A stretch of 58,218 nt of DNA from Rhodovulum strictum (GCF_009649175.1 NZ_WJPO01000026.1:1-58218); one strand, 5' to 3'; shown: positions 38,357-47,822, counted from the stretch's first letter. Notes: generated from the letters alone by a model not told the origin. Numbers and translations: made by a program.

Positions 38357-39568
38357 TCAGCGAGACCGGGCCAGAAAGAACCGCACCATTTCCGCCGACG
38401 CGTCGGGCCCGCGCGAATCGGTGAAGGAGCCGCCGGCCTTACCCCCCGACCAGGCGTGGCCTGCGCCCGCGACCTGCCAGAGTTCCACATCGACCGTTCC
38501 GTCGGGCAACGCATACTCGGTGCGCAGATAGCTCCGGCCTGCTGCCTCGGCGGGCGTCACCCGGGCCGGGGTCCGGGGTCCGACCGCGGCCAGCACGATC
38601 TGCGGCGCGTTGGAGGGGTGCACGGCACTGTCGGCATCGCCGTGAAAGACGATCCGGCGGGCGGGGGCACGGCTGCCCGCCGCCGCTGGTCTGCGTGCCC
38701 GCGCGGCCCCCGGTGTGCCGCCACTGCGCATGGCGGAGAGCGCCGACATGACATCGCTGGCAGCCCCGCGCGCAAGCCCCGAATGCACGCCCACGGCCGA
38801 GAAGACATCCGGATAGGTCTCGGCCACGATCACCGCCATCGCCCCGCCCGCGGACAGGCCGGCGACGAACACGGCCTGTCGGTCCAACCCGAACTCCCGC
38901 ATCAGAGCGCGGGTCAGGCCGGCAAGGATCGCCGGCTCGCCCTTGCCGCGCGCCTGGTTGACGGGCGCGAACCAGTTCCAGCAGGACGCGCCGTTGTGGT
39001 CGCGGGTCTGCTCCGGCCAGGCGACTGCCAGACCGTGCCGCTGCGCCACCGCATTCATGTCGGTGCCGGTCGCAAAGTCGTCGGGGTTCTGCGAACAGCC
39101 GTGCAGCATCAGGATCAGCCCCTTCGGCCCTTGCGATTGCCCGGCCGGCAGGAACAGCTTGAAGTTGCGGGTCCCGGCGCGACCGCGATGGGTGCGGTCC
39201 AGATACTGTGCGCCCCGGGGTATGGGCGGCGGGCGTGAATGCGTAGGGAACCGGTCGAGCAGCATGCGGGCGGGCAGCGATGACCGCGCCGCGCGCAGCT
39301 GCTTCACCACGGCGCTCAGGCGCCGGTCCACCTTCGCGCCAGCTCGGGATGCCGCCTTGTGCCGTGCCTTTGCCGGCGGCTTGCGGTGCTTTCTCGCGAC
39401 GGTCGGCTTGCCCGGCGTCATGGCCTGCAGGGTCGAGAGCGACTCAAGCGTGGTCCTGATCATCGTTGCACCTATCGCCCGCTGCATCGCCCTTGCGGAC
39501 GACCGCCGCGCGCCCGCGCGGGCCAGCCGCATCGCGCGGCGAATCGCGCGCGGGATGGTGAATTTCAT
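38357..39568 (-). CDS. PHB-depolymerase-like alpha/beta-hydrolase (esterase)
   Basis: This 403-aa protein has a basic N-terminal extension (about 1-110, Arg/Ala rich), then the PHB depolymerase/LpqC-type esterase domain. Features are oxyanion LILMLHGCSQNPDDFATGTD, nucleophile box FVAGLSAGGAMAVIVAETYP (Ser in GLSAG) and histidine in VAGAGHAWSGG. The Asp should be in HGDADSAVHPSN. The long positively charged N-terminus is unusual and lacks a clear signal peptide, so it may contact PHB granules or nucleic acid. The substrate (PHB or feruloyl esters) is inferred. Confidence 0.85.
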   Translation of the reverse strand: MKFTIPRAIRRAMRLARAGARRSSARAMQRAIGATMIRTTLESLSTLQAMTPGKPTVARKHRKPPAKARHKAASRAGAKVDRRLSAVVKQLRAARSSLPARMLLDRFPTHSRPPPIPRGAQYLDRTHRGRAGTRNFKLFLPAGQSQGPKGLILMLHGCSQNPDDFATGTDMNAVAQRHGLAVAWPEQTRDHNGASCWNWFAPVNQARGKGEPAILAGLTRALMREFGLDRQAVFVAGLSAGGAMAVIVAETYPDVFSAVGVHSGLARGAASDVMSALSAMRSGGTPGAARARRPAAAGSRAPARRIVFHGDADSAVHPSNAPQIVLAAVGPRTPARVTPAEAAGRSYLRTEYALPDGTVDVELWQVAGAGHAWSGGKAGGSFTDSRGPDASAEMVRFFLARSR

Positions 39569-39754
39569 TGGAGGTCCTTCGAGGTTGGGCGCGTCCGAGG
39601 TGGCGACGTCCCGGCATCATGCCCGGCATCGCCCGCCTTGACACTAACATGCAGTGTTGCCTCCGCCGTGCGGCAAGGACTCCGCCGGACGTCAGGGGCG
39701 GCGAGTGCCCGGCCCCCGCGTCACGGCCCCGAAGCTTCTCAGTTGCTCCGTGGC

Positions 39755-42700
39755 CTAGACGCCCGGCAGTCCGGCCGCCATCGCCAGCCGGACGAGGTCC
39801 GGCAGCGACGTGGCCCCGGTCTTGCGCATCACCGCCGCCCGGTGGTTCTCGACCGTGCGCTGGTTGATGCCGAGGTCGGCGGCGATGATCTTGTTCGGCG
39901 CGCCTTCCAGCACCCGGGCCATGACCTCGCGTTCGCGGGGCGTGAGATCGGCGAAGGATTTCAGCGCCATGCGCCGGGCATTATGGCGGGCGCGATCGTC
40001 GGTCGCCTGTTCGAGGGCCCGTCCGATGCTGACCAGAAGATCCGCCGCGCTGGCCGGTTTCTCGATCAGATCCGCGGCGCCCGCCTTCATCGCGCTCACG
40101 GCCATGGCCGTGTCGCCATCTCCCGTCAGCATCACCGCCGGTAGGGACGAGCGCTCCGCCCGCAAGGCCTCCAGCAGCGCCACGCCGCTCATGCCGGGCA
40201 AGCGGTCGTCGATGACCAGACAGGCCCTGGCGGCCGGACGGGGAGCGGCCAGAAAAGCCTCGGCCGACGGGTAGGTGACCACGGCCCACCCCTCGGCCTC
40301 GAACAGGCGGCGGGTGGCCTCGCGCACCATGGGATCGTCGTCCACGACATGCACTGTCACCTGTTCGGGCGTAGAGCCCGTGCCGTGTTGCGCCCGGGCT
40401 GCCCGCGCGCCCTGCAACATGGCGGCGATCCGGGCCAGCAACGCGTCGGGCAGGACGGGCTTGACGAGCTGCACGAAGGGGGTTCCCGCGATCTCGCGCA
40501 TCGTTTCGGCCGTGATGTCGCCGGTCAGGATGATGGTCGGCACGCCATGGCCCAGAACCCGAGGCAATTCCCGCGCCAGCGACAGCCCGGACGCACCGCC
40601 ATGCAGATCGAAATCCGTCAGCAGCAGGTCGGGCGGCACTGCGGACCGGGTGGCCCAGGCCAGAGCATCCGGGGCGTTGGCCATGGCGACGACGCTGTGG
40701 CCCTCGGCGATGAGTGCCCGGGCAAGCAGCTGACGCAGGTCGTCCTCGTCCTCGACCAGCAGGATCGTGCCGGTCTGTCGGTCACCCTCGACCGGCGCTG
40801 CGTCCGCCAGCGCCGCAGGCTCGGCTGCGGCCAGCGGAAGCGTGACCGTGAAGGTCGATCCCTTGCCCTGCACCGACCGGACATCCACCGGATGAGCCAG
40901 CAGATCCGCCAGCCGCTGGACGATCGACAGCCCCAGCCCGAGGCCCTGAGCAGCAAGGAACCCGGGCTGCTCGCCCTGATGATAGGCATCGAAGATCGCC
41001 TTTTGCTCGGACGGGGCCACACCGATGCCGCTGTCGCTGACCTGGATCGTCAGGCGGTCGCCACGGATGCGGCAGCCCATCAAGATGCCGCCCCTCGGCG
41101 TGTATTTTACCGCATTCGACAGGAGGTTGCGCAGCATCTGCCGAAGGAGCTGCGGATCGGTCCGCACCCAGGCCCTGGTCGGCACCACCCGCAGCTTCAG
41201 CCCCTTCAGCTCGCACAGCGGCGCGAATTCCTCGGCAAGATTTGCCATGAGGGGGGCAACCGCGACGGCCCGCACCTGAGGGCGCACGATGCCGGCCTCG
41301 ATGCGGTTCAAGTCCAGCAGCGCGTCCAGCATCTCGGTCATCGTCTTCAGCGTGCGGTCCATCAGCGCCGCCAGCCGCTGCGTCTCGGCGCTGCGACTGC
41401 CACGCGTCATCAGCTCATGCAGCAGCGCCAGCGACTGCAGCGGCTGGCGAAGATCGTGGCTTGCGGCGGCGAGGAACCGCGACTTTGCCGCCGTCGCGCG
41501 GTCGGCCTCGCGCCGGGCGGCGACCAGTTCCGCATGCGTCCGTTTGTTCTCGGTGATGTCGACGAAGGTGATCACCACGCCTTCGACGCGCCCGCCATCG
41601 GCGCGATAGGGCTGGACCCGGCGCAGATACCAGATGCCCCCGGCGCCGGCGATCTCGCGCTCGACCGGTCTTGCCGTCGCCAGCACCGCAGCCGCGTCGG
41701 GTGCAAGGTCCGCGTCGCTTGACAGGGCGGCCAGATCGGACAGCGGCCTGCCAATGTCGGTCGGGATGACATGGAACACGGCGCGGGCGTTGGGCGTGAA
41801 GAACCGGATGTTCAGGTCACGGTCGAGGAAGATCGTCGCAACATCGGTGCTGTAGAGCACGTTCTGCAGGTCGTTTGCGGTGGTGCGGTGGCGCTCGACG
41901 GTTTCCTGCAACTGGGCGTTCAGTGCGGTCAGCTCCTCGTTGAGCGCCTGCAACTCCTCTTTCGAGGCGAGCAGTTCCTCGTTGGTGGACTGGAACTCCT
42001 CGTTGACCGACAGCGCCTCGGCGGCATCGGCGGCGTGGCCCTCGACCTCCTGTTCCAGTTCGCGCAGGGCATCGCTGCGATCGTTGCGGGTCGCCTCCAG
42101 ATCGGCCTCGAGCTCGGCGATGCGCGATGCGGCATCCGCCGCCCCGTCCCCATCGGCAGGTGATCCGGTCGCCGCGGGCGGGGCATCGAGGAAGCAGGCA
42201 AGCAGCAGGTCTTCCTTGCCGGCCTGCACCGCGCGCAGCTCGATGTTGAACCGGCCCTCGCGCGCCGAACGTCCGCCGGGCACGACGACGACCGGGTTCG
42301 CGGCGTCGCAGGACGCTGCCGCCGCACGGAACCGTGCGTGCAGCGTCCTGGGCAGCATCCCCAGAAAGCCCGGATCGGGGTGGCCTTGCGTCACGCTGAG
42401 ATAGCGTTCGGTCGGGCCCAGCAGATACAGGCTCTCGAACCGGCGGTTCAGCAGCACGGCCGCCGGGGCGTAATTGTCCAGAACGACCCGCCGGCACAGC
42501 TCCGCGAGGGAGGTCCTGCGGCTTGGCTGCGGGTAGGTTTCGACGGGCCTCGCGATCCGGGCGCCGGCTGCAAGATGCAGATCGCCCAGCCGGCTGGGGC
42601 CGACACGGCGCCAGAGCCGGGCGTCCTTGTGGGCGACCTCGAAGCTGCCATCGGCCGGCCCGGGCGTTTCGGCAGCCCCCAGCAGCAAGAGCCCGCCCTG

Positions 42701-44071
42701 CCGCAGCGAGAAGGCGCACAGTCCGATCACCCGCCGCTGCGCCTGCGGCTCCAGGTAGATCAGCACGTTGCGGCAGGACAGAAGGTCGATGCGCGAGAAC
42801 GGCGGGTCGGACAGCAGGTCCGCCACGGTGAAGACGATCACGTCACGCAGTTCCGGCCGGACCCGCCAGCCACCCGCCTCAGCGTCGAAGAACCGCGCAA
42901 GCCGGGCGGACGAGACCGCGCCTGCGATGTCGGCGGGATAGAACCCCTCGCGGGCGGTCCCCACCGCGTCGGCGTCGATGTCCGAGGCGAAGACCTGCAG
43001 CCCGGCCCGCGACCCTGCCGCCTCCAGCGCCTCGATGCAGAGCATGGCCAGGCTGTAGGCCTCCTCGCCGGTGCTGCATCCGGCCACCCAGACCCGCAGC
43101 GGCCGGTCGGCGGGCTGGGATGCGATCAGTTCGGGCAGGGCTGTCGCGCCGAGGTGCTCGAACACGCCCGGATCGCGGAAGAAGCTCGTGACATGGATCA
43201 GCAGATCGGCCGTCAGCCGCGCAAGCTCGGTGCTGTCGGCGCGCAGCATCGTCAGATACCGCTCCGTCTCGTCCGGCCCACAGCCAGCCATCGCCATGCG
43301 ACGGGCGATGCGGCGCTTGATCGTTCCAGTCTTGTACAGCGTCACATCCTGAGGGGCCGTTTCCGCGACGAGCGAGATGATGGCGTCGAAATCCCGGCCC
43401 GCCAGCGTCGCGCCTGTCCGGCCTGCGCCGGCCTTCGCTTCCAGCGCGGTGTCCGGGCGTTCGGGCGGTTTCGGCAGACCCCCTGCTGTGAGCTGCCCCA
43501 GCACCGCCGGCATGTCCGCAATGCCCAGGACGTGATCCACCAGACCGGTCGCCATGGCGCTGTCCGGCATGCCGGAATACCCGGCCTCCTTCGGGTCCTG
43601 CGCCAGGATCAGCCCGCCTGCGTCATGGATGGCGCGGAGGCCGCCGCTGCCGTCCGTGCCGGTCCCCGACAGCACGATGCAGGCCAGCGGCGATGATGCC
43701 TCCCGTGCCAGAGACTGCAACAGAACATCGAAGGGCAGGCGCACCGCCTTGCCGCGCTCCGGGGCAGATGTATGGAGAACACCGTTCTCGACGGTCAGAA
43801 AGACGCCCGGCGGGATGACATAAAGATGGGCAGGCCGCAGCGTCATGCCCTCGCCGGCCAGAAGCACCGTCAAGGCGGTATCCCGCGCCAGAAGGTCGAC
43901 CATCATGCTGTCATGTGTGGGGTCGAGGTGCAGGACCAGCACGAAGGCCGCCTGCATGTCGCCGGGTATCGCCTGCAACAGTGCCCGGCACGCCTCGAGC
44001 CCGCCTGCGGATGCGCCGACGGCAACGATGGGGAGCGCAGGACCTAGCGTTCGAGCGTTCGCATTGGACAT
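39755..44071 (-). CDS. CheB-CheR-PAS-histidine kinase-REC-REC-LuxR hybrid
   Basis: This 1,438-aa protein joins, in order: a CheB methylesterase-like domain (about 10-190; SAGGLEACRALLQAIPGDM, SGTGTDGSGGLRAIHDAGG) and a CheR methyltransferase (about 215-490; TSFFRDPGVFEHL, GCSTGEEAYSLAM). A coiled coil (640-720, NEEFQSTNEELLASKEELQA) and PAS (~725-835) follow, then HisKA with SHDLRQPLQSL (His near 872) and HATPase (DSGIGVAPSEQKA). REC-1 (LLLTDFDLHGG, Asp near 1,153), REC-2 (CLVIDDRLPGMSG, Asp near 1,287) and a LuxR HTH (LTPREREVMARVLEGAPNKI, 1,375-1,438) end it. It is a whole phosphorelay, methylation module and DNA-binding output in one chain. Its signal is unknown. Confidence 0.9.
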   Translation of the reverse strand: MSNANARTLGPALPIVAVGASAGGLEACRALLQAIPGDMQAAFVLVLHLDPTHDSMMVDLLARDTALTVLLAGEGMTLRPAHLYVIPPGVFLTVENGVLHTSAPERGKAVRLPFDVLLQSLAREASSPLACIVLSGTGTDGSGGLRAIHDAGGLILAQDPKEAGYSGMPDSAMATGLVDHVLGIADMPAVLGQLTAGGLPKPPERPDTALEAKAGAGRTGATLAGRDFDAIISLVAETAPQDVTLYKTGTIKRRIARRMAMAGCGPDETERYLTMLRADSTELARLTADLLIHVTSFFRDPGVFEHLGATALPELIASQPADRPLRVWVAGCSTGEEAYSLAMLCIEALEAAGSRAGLQVFASDIDADAVGTAREGFYPADIAGAVSSARLARFFDAEAGGWRVRPELRDVIVFTVADLLSDPPFSRIDLLSCRNVLIYLEPQAQRRVIGLCAFSLRQGGLLLLGAAETPGPADGSFEVAHKDARLWRRVGPSRLGDLHLAAGARIARPVETYPQPSRRTSLAELCRRVVLDNYAPAAVLLNRRFESLYLLGPTERYLSVTQGHPDPGFLGMLPRTLHARFRAAAASCDAANPVVVVPGGRSAREGRFNIELRAVQAGKEDLLLACFLDAPPAATGSPADGDGAADAASRIAELEADLEATRNDRSDALRELEQEVEGHAADAAEALSVNEEFQSTNEELLASKEELQALNEELTALNAQLQETVERHRTTANDLQNVLYSTDVATIFLDRDLNIRFFTPNARAVFHVIPTDIGRPLSDLAALSSDADLAPDAAAVLATARPVEREIAGAGGIWYLRRVQPYRADGGRVEGVVITFVDITENKRTHAELVAARREADRATAAKSRFLAAASHDLRQPLQSLALLHELMTRGSRSAETQRLAALMDRTLKTMTEMLDALLDLNRIEAGIVRPQVRAVAVAPLMANLAEEFAPLCELKGLKLRVVPTRAWVRTDPQLLRQMLRNLLSNAVKYTPRGGILMGCRIRGDRLTIQVSDSGIGVAPSEQKAIFDAYHQGEQPGFLAAQGLGLGLSIVQRLADLLAHPVDVRSVQGKGSTFTVTLPLAAAEPAALADAAPVEGDRQTGTILLVEDEDDLRQLLARALIAEGHSVVAMANAPDALAWATRSAVPPDLLLTDFDLHGGASGLSLARELPRVLGHGVPTIILTGDITAETMREIAGTPFVQLVKPVLPDALLARIAAMLQGARAARAQHGTGSTPEQVTVHVVDDDPMVREATRRLFEAEGWAVVTYPSAEAFLAAPRPAARACLVIDDRLPGMSGVALLEALRAERSSLPAVMLTGDGDTAMAVSAMKAGAADLIEKPASAADLLVSIGRALEQATDDRARHNARRMALKSFADLTPREREVMARVLEGAPNKIIAADLGINQRTVENHRAAVMRKTGATSLPDLVRLAMAAGLPGV

Positions 44072-44910
44072 CGCATCTTCCCACCACAGGGGGCACCGCG
44101 CCCGGCACGCAAAACCGTCACATGCGCAGGCTATTTCGTCGTCGCGCTGCCGTCTTGCGATAAGACCGTATCAGCCTTTTCGCCCGTGCAGAAGCCGGGC
44201 TTTTCGGGATCGCCGTGATCGCCCGACGGTCCTGCGGCGCGCAGTTTTCCGACCGGGCTCACTGGTACACCCGGCGCTCTACGCTTTGTCTAAGTAGATT
44301 CCGGGGCTGTCGGCGCGGCCGACCGATGGCTAGCTTCAACCCACGGCATGTAGTCGCATTAACCAGTGTGAAGTTGACCGGACAGCCGGGTTGCGTTCAT
44401 GGCGAACGTTTCAAAAGCCCCCAAAGTCGGCTCGCGTTGCTTCGTCGGCGACGAGTCCGGCTGTCCGGCCATTGCGAAGGAATTCTCAAAGACGGCACGG
44501 AACGTGCCCAGCGCGGTGCGTTGAGCGTTCCCGGAAGCCCGTTCTCCATCGCTCGTCCACCGCTGAAAAGGAATGAGAAGCTGGACCATGGCCAAGCTCA
44601 TCCCGGCTCCCTGAACGATCGGAGCCTTCATCAGGGCGCCCGGCGTCTCCTCGCCGACCCCGCCATCGCCCTGGAGACAGAAACGTCGGCTCCCGTGCCA
44701 GCGGTGACGCAGATCAAATGCGGCAAGGCGAGCGTGCGGACCCACGCCATGCACGGCCCAGACCTCCGGCGAGGCCGACAGCTCCGACCGGAGCCGCAGC
44801 ACTGCGAGCCGCCTTCATCTCATCCGGACGCAAGCTCGCTCCCCCATCGGACGGGCACGGCCCCGCGGGAGGCCGGCAACTCCCGTCATCGGAAAGGTGA
44901 CACGAAGACT
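44072..44910. other. 839-bp intergenic region with a 12-bp inverted repeat
   Basis: No convincing gene; open frames are low-complexity shadows. It holds CCGGACAGCCGG (44,378-44,389) and its exact complement CCGGCTGTCCGG (44,457-44,468), 67 bp apart. A near-EcfG element GGAAC-N15-CGTT (44,499-44,522) sits on the plus strand, one base short of the normal spacing, 390 bp upstream of the sigma factor gene. The leftward kinase promoter should be near 44,080-44,180. Confidence 0.4.
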
Positions 44911-45480
44911 ATGATTGACGTCCATCCGTTTCATTTCCTCCTGCCGCCGCAGGCCGCGGTCCTGTTTCGCTTCGCCCTCAGGCTTGCCGCCGACGAGACT
45001 CGGGCCGAGGACCTGGTTCAGGAGACCTTCCTCAAGGCCTGGGCGAATCGCGACAGTTTCACGCCCGGCACCGAACTGAGGGGGTGGCTGTTCACCATCC
45101 TTCGCAACACGTTCTATTCCAGCCTCCGCAAGCACAGACGCGAGGTGGAGGACGTGGACGGCAGACTTGCGGCGCTGCTCTTCGAGGAAGCGGCGCAGGA
45201 GCATTCCGTCGACCTGAACAAGCTGATTTCGGCCATGGCAAGGCTCCCCGAAATCCACCGTCGGCCGGTCGTCCTCATGGGGGCATACGGATTTTCGCAG
45301 CAGGAAGCGGCCGATGCCTGCAACTGCGCCGTCGGCACGATCAAGAGCCGCGTCAGTCGCGGACGGTCCGAACTCGGCCGTGCATTCGGTCGCGACCCGG
45401 TGGAGCCCCACGGAACGATCACGCACCCGGGGCCGTTGGCAGACCGGCATGTCGGGGCTTGCATGAGCGAAACGCCCTGA
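44911..45480 (+). CDS. ecfG: EcfG-type (ECF15) RNA polymerase sigma factor
   Basis: This 189-aa sigma factor shows region 2 (AEDLVQETFLKAWANRDSFT, GTELRGWLFTILRNTFYSSL) with the EcfG-type KHRREVEDVDGRLA block, and region 4 (FSQQEAADACNCAVGTIKSR, VSRGRSELG). These segments are diagnostic for EcfG, the general stress sigma of Alphaproteobacteria, normally held by NepR and released by phosphorylated PhyR. Neither nepR nor phyR lies nearby, so it is an orphan copy, likely additional to the chromosomal locus. Exact EcfG-type promoters occur in this same island at 25.4 and 36.4-36.7 kb. Confidence 0.9.
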   Translation: MIDVHPFHFLLPPQAAVLFRFALRLAADETRAEDLVQETFLKAWANRDSFTPGTELRGWLFTILRNTFYSSLRKHRREVEDVDGRLAALLFEEAAQEHSVDLNKLISAMARLPEIHRRPVVLMGAYGFSQQEAADACNCAVGTIKSRVSRGRSELGRAFGRDPVEPHGTITHPGPLADRHVGACMSETP

Positions 45481-45505
45481 AACCCCGCAACGACAGGAGC
45501 CGGAC

Positions 45506-45832
45506 ATGGAACGAGCGGACACCGAGAAGGACACCCTGATCATGGATCGTTCGATGCTCCTGCGGAGGGCAAGGGCTCCGCGGCTGCGGGCACGCTCCCT
45601 GGCCGAGTTGCGAGACCTGTCCGCGGCGCTCTCCGATGCCTGTGCGGCGTCCAAGGCGGACGCCCTGCGGAACATACGCGCCCGTTGGGCCGATGCTCCG
45701 GAAGAGGCCGACGAAAGCACATGCGGCTTCGCAGATCTCTTTGCCGCGCTTCGCCGCGTGCGAGCCGAACTCCAGCGTCGTCAGGACGAGAGGGCGGCCG
45801 CTGCGCAACGGACCCTGGCCCTGGATCGCTAG
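45506..45832 (+). CDS. Hypothetical protein downstream of ecfG
   Basis: This 108-aa protein MERADTEKDTLIMDRSMLLR, RARAPRLRARSLAELRDLSA, is helical and Arg/Ala-rich. AGGAG seven bases before the ATG supports the start. It lies 26 bp after ecfG on the same strand and so should be co-transcribed. It does not resemble NepR or a zinc-binding anti-sigma factor, so the usual anti-sigma role is unproven. An unfamiliar regulator of EcfG is possible. Confidence 0.7.
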   Translation: MERADTEKDTLIMDRSMLLRRARAPRLRARSLAELRDLSAALSDACAASKADALRNIRARWADAPEEADESTCGFADLFAALRRVRAELQRRQDERAAAAQRTLALDR

Positions 45833-45942
45833 CGGCTGTCCGGTCGGGGCTGCTCTCGTCCCGGGACGTTCCGGAGGTCGACGATCTTCGCCCACTTGGC
45901 GCCCCGTCCTTCCGGCCGCGTTCGGTTGCCAGTTGCCGCGCC

Positions 45943-46620
45943 CTACCCCGTCACGACCCCATCGCCCACCACGACCTGTCGCCGGCAGAGGCTTGCGATC
46001 TTCTCGTCGTGGGTGGAGATGAGAAAGGTCGTGCCTTCGTCGCGGTTGATCTCGGAGATCAGCGCCATGACCTGCATGGCGGCGGCGCGGTCGAGGTTGC
46101 CGGTCGGCTCGTCCGCCAGCACCAGTTCCGGCCGGTTCATCAGCGCGCGGGCCACTGCCACGCGCTGCTTCTGACCGCCCGACAGGTTTGCCGTGGGGAA
46201 ATCGATCCGTTCGGCCAACCCCATCCGTGCCAGCAACTCGCGCCCGCGGGTCCGGGCGGCAGCCGTCTCGCGGCCCTCTCGCACGGCGGTGGGGAAGGCC
46301 ACGTTCTCAAGCGCGGTGAAGTCGGGCAGCAGGTTGTGGAACTGGAACACGAAGCCGATGTGCAGGTTGCGAAACAGTGTCAGCGCCCTGTCGTCGGCTG
46401 CGACCAGATCCGTCCCGAGCATCGAGTGGCTGCCCGCGGTGGGTTTCATCAGCGTTCCGAGGATGGTCAGCAGCGTGCTCTTGCCCGACCCTGACGGGCC
46501 CAGCAGCGCCGTGAGTTCTCCCCCCTGCAGCGTCAGGGACAGCCCGCGCAGGACCCGCGTCGCCGCCTCGCCCGACCCGAAGGTCTTGACCAGCCCTTCG
46601 ACCTCGACCAGCGCGCTCAC
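45943..46620 (-). CDS. MacB/LolD-type ABC transporter ATPase
   Basis: This 225-aa ATPase has Walker A GPSGSGKSTLL (about 39-49), signature LSGGQKQRVAVARAL and Walker B ELVLADEPTGNLD, followed by ISTHDEK. These match the MacB/LolD subfamily. It starts with GTG (GTGAGC), overlapping the FtsX-permease stop by four bases. With the permease and the adaptor upstream it forms a MacAB-like exporter split into separate ATPase and permease. Confidence 0.92.
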   Translation of the reverse strand: MSALVEVEGLVKTFGSGEAATRVLRGLSLTLQGGELTALLGPSGSGKSTLLTILGTLMKPTAGSHSMLGTDLVAADDRALTLFRNLHIGFVFQFHNLLPDFTALENVAFPTAVREGRETAAARTRGRELLARMGLAERIDFPTANLSGGQKQRVAVARALMNRPELVLADEPTGNLDRAAAMQVMALISEINRDEGTTFLISTHDEKIASLCRRQVVVGDGVVTG

Positions 46621-47822
46621 TGGCTGATCGCCGTGACCGGATCGACCCGTGCCGCGGCGCGTGCGGGGAGGATCGAGGCAAGGATCGCACCCAGCACCGT
46701 CAGCGTAATCGCCAGCCCGTAGGAGCCCTGGGTGATGTCCATCGGCAGGGTGCCCGGCCTGAACGCATCACGCGTGGGAAAGGGCAGCAGGGCCAGGTAG
46801 CCGAGCGCGGCACCAGATAGCCCCCCCAGCAGCCCGACCAGCGCGCCCTGGGTCACGAAGACGAAGACGACAAAGCTGCGCCCGGCACCCATTGCACGCA
46901 TGATCCCGATCTCCGGCCTTCGGCGGTAGGTGGACAAAAGCAGCGCCGAGGCGACGCCGATCACGATGGTGATCAGTGCGAAGGATTTGAGGAAGTATCC
47001 GGTCTGCGCCTGCGCATTCAGCGCCTCCATCAGCTGCTCGGCGCCGTCGGTCCATGGTACGGCATCGAGTCCGGTCAGCGCCCGGATGCGCAGCGCCGTG
47101 GCATCAGCGGCGTTCAGGTCCGCCAGCTTGATCTCGATCCGCGTCACCCCCTGCGGCAAGGCGAAGAGCGTGCGCGCCGTGGGCAGGCTGACGAAGATAC
47201 TGCTGCGGTCCATCATGCCGTTGCCGGTCCTGTAGATGCCGCTCAGCGTCAGCACCGTCGAAACGCCGCCCGAGGATTGCAGGCGCAGCGTCTGACCCAG
47301 CCGGAGCGACAGGTCATCCGCCAGCGTCTGCCCCAGCACGATCAGCCCCGAACCCAGCCGCGCCGTACCTTCGACCATGTAGCCGTCCAGATCCAAGATC
47401 GCGGATTCGCGCCCCGGCTCAAGACCCGTCACGCCGACCTGCGCCACCTGCGCCCCGCGTGTCAGGAACCCCGCGCCGGTTATCTGCGGCGAAACGGCGG
47501 TCACGCCCGGCACCGTCTCGATCAACGGCACCCAAGTCGCGGCGTCGGCCAGCGTGGCGGTGCGGGCGCGGCCCTGTTCGACAACGGCGAGGACATGGCC
47601 ATCGGGCGAGATCAGGATCGGCGGGTCGGCGTCCTCGGCCTTGATCGTGACATGGCTGATGTCGCCCACGGTGCGGGACAGGATGAATTCGGCTAGACCC
47701 CCGATCAGCGCCGACATGAAGATGAAGATGAACACGCCCACCGCGACACCCAGCACCAGAAGCGCTGTCTGTGCCTTGCTTGCGGTCAGATAGCGGAGGG
47801 CGATCTTGAGGCCGTAGAGCAT
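46617..47822 (-). CDS. FtsX-like permease of a MacB-type exporter
   Basis: This 401-aa protein has an N-terminal helix (AQTALLVLGVAVGVFIFIFM), a periplasmic domain (about 45-265) and three C-terminal helices (ALITIVIGVASALLLSTYRR, FVTQGALVGLLGGLSGAALG, LAITLTVLGAILASILPARA). This is the FtsX/MacB_PCD fold. It would couple ATP hydrolysis to extrusion through an outer-membrane channel not seen here. It overlaps the adaptor gene by one base and the ATPase by four. Confidence 0.92.
   Translation of the reverse strand: MLYGLKIALRYLTASKAQTALLVLGVAVGVFIFIFMSALIGGLAEFILSRTVGDISHVTIKAEDADPPILISPDGHVLAVVEQGRARTATLADAATWVPLIETVPGVTAVSPQITGAGFLTRGAQVAQVGVTGLEPGRESAILDLDGYMVEGTARLGSGLIVLGQTLADDLSLRLGQTLRLQSSGGVSTVLTLSGIYRTGNGMMDRSSIFVSLPTARTLFALPQGVTRIEIKLADLNAADATALRIRALTGLDAVPWTDGAEQLMEALNAQAQTGYFLKSFALITIVIGVASALLLSTYRRRPEIGIMRAMGAGRSFVVFVFVTQGALVGLLGGLSGAALGYLALLPFPTRDAFRPGTLPMDITQGSYGLAITLTVLGAILASILPARAAARVDPVTAISQ

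Noticed and set aside
44499-44522. EcfG promoter for the sigma factor's own gene
   Set aside because: The spacer is 15 bp, not 16-17, and it lies almost 400 bp from the start codon. Noted but not called as a promoter.
44359-44802. Minus-strand frame of 147 codons in the gene-free region
   Set aside because: It has no ribosome site, no domain, and a composition unlike the neighbouring genes; considered noncoding.
44215-44910. Long N-terminal extension of the EcfG sigma frame
   Set aside because: The extra 230 residues are low-complexity without homology, and normal EcfG length begins at the ATG at 44,911.
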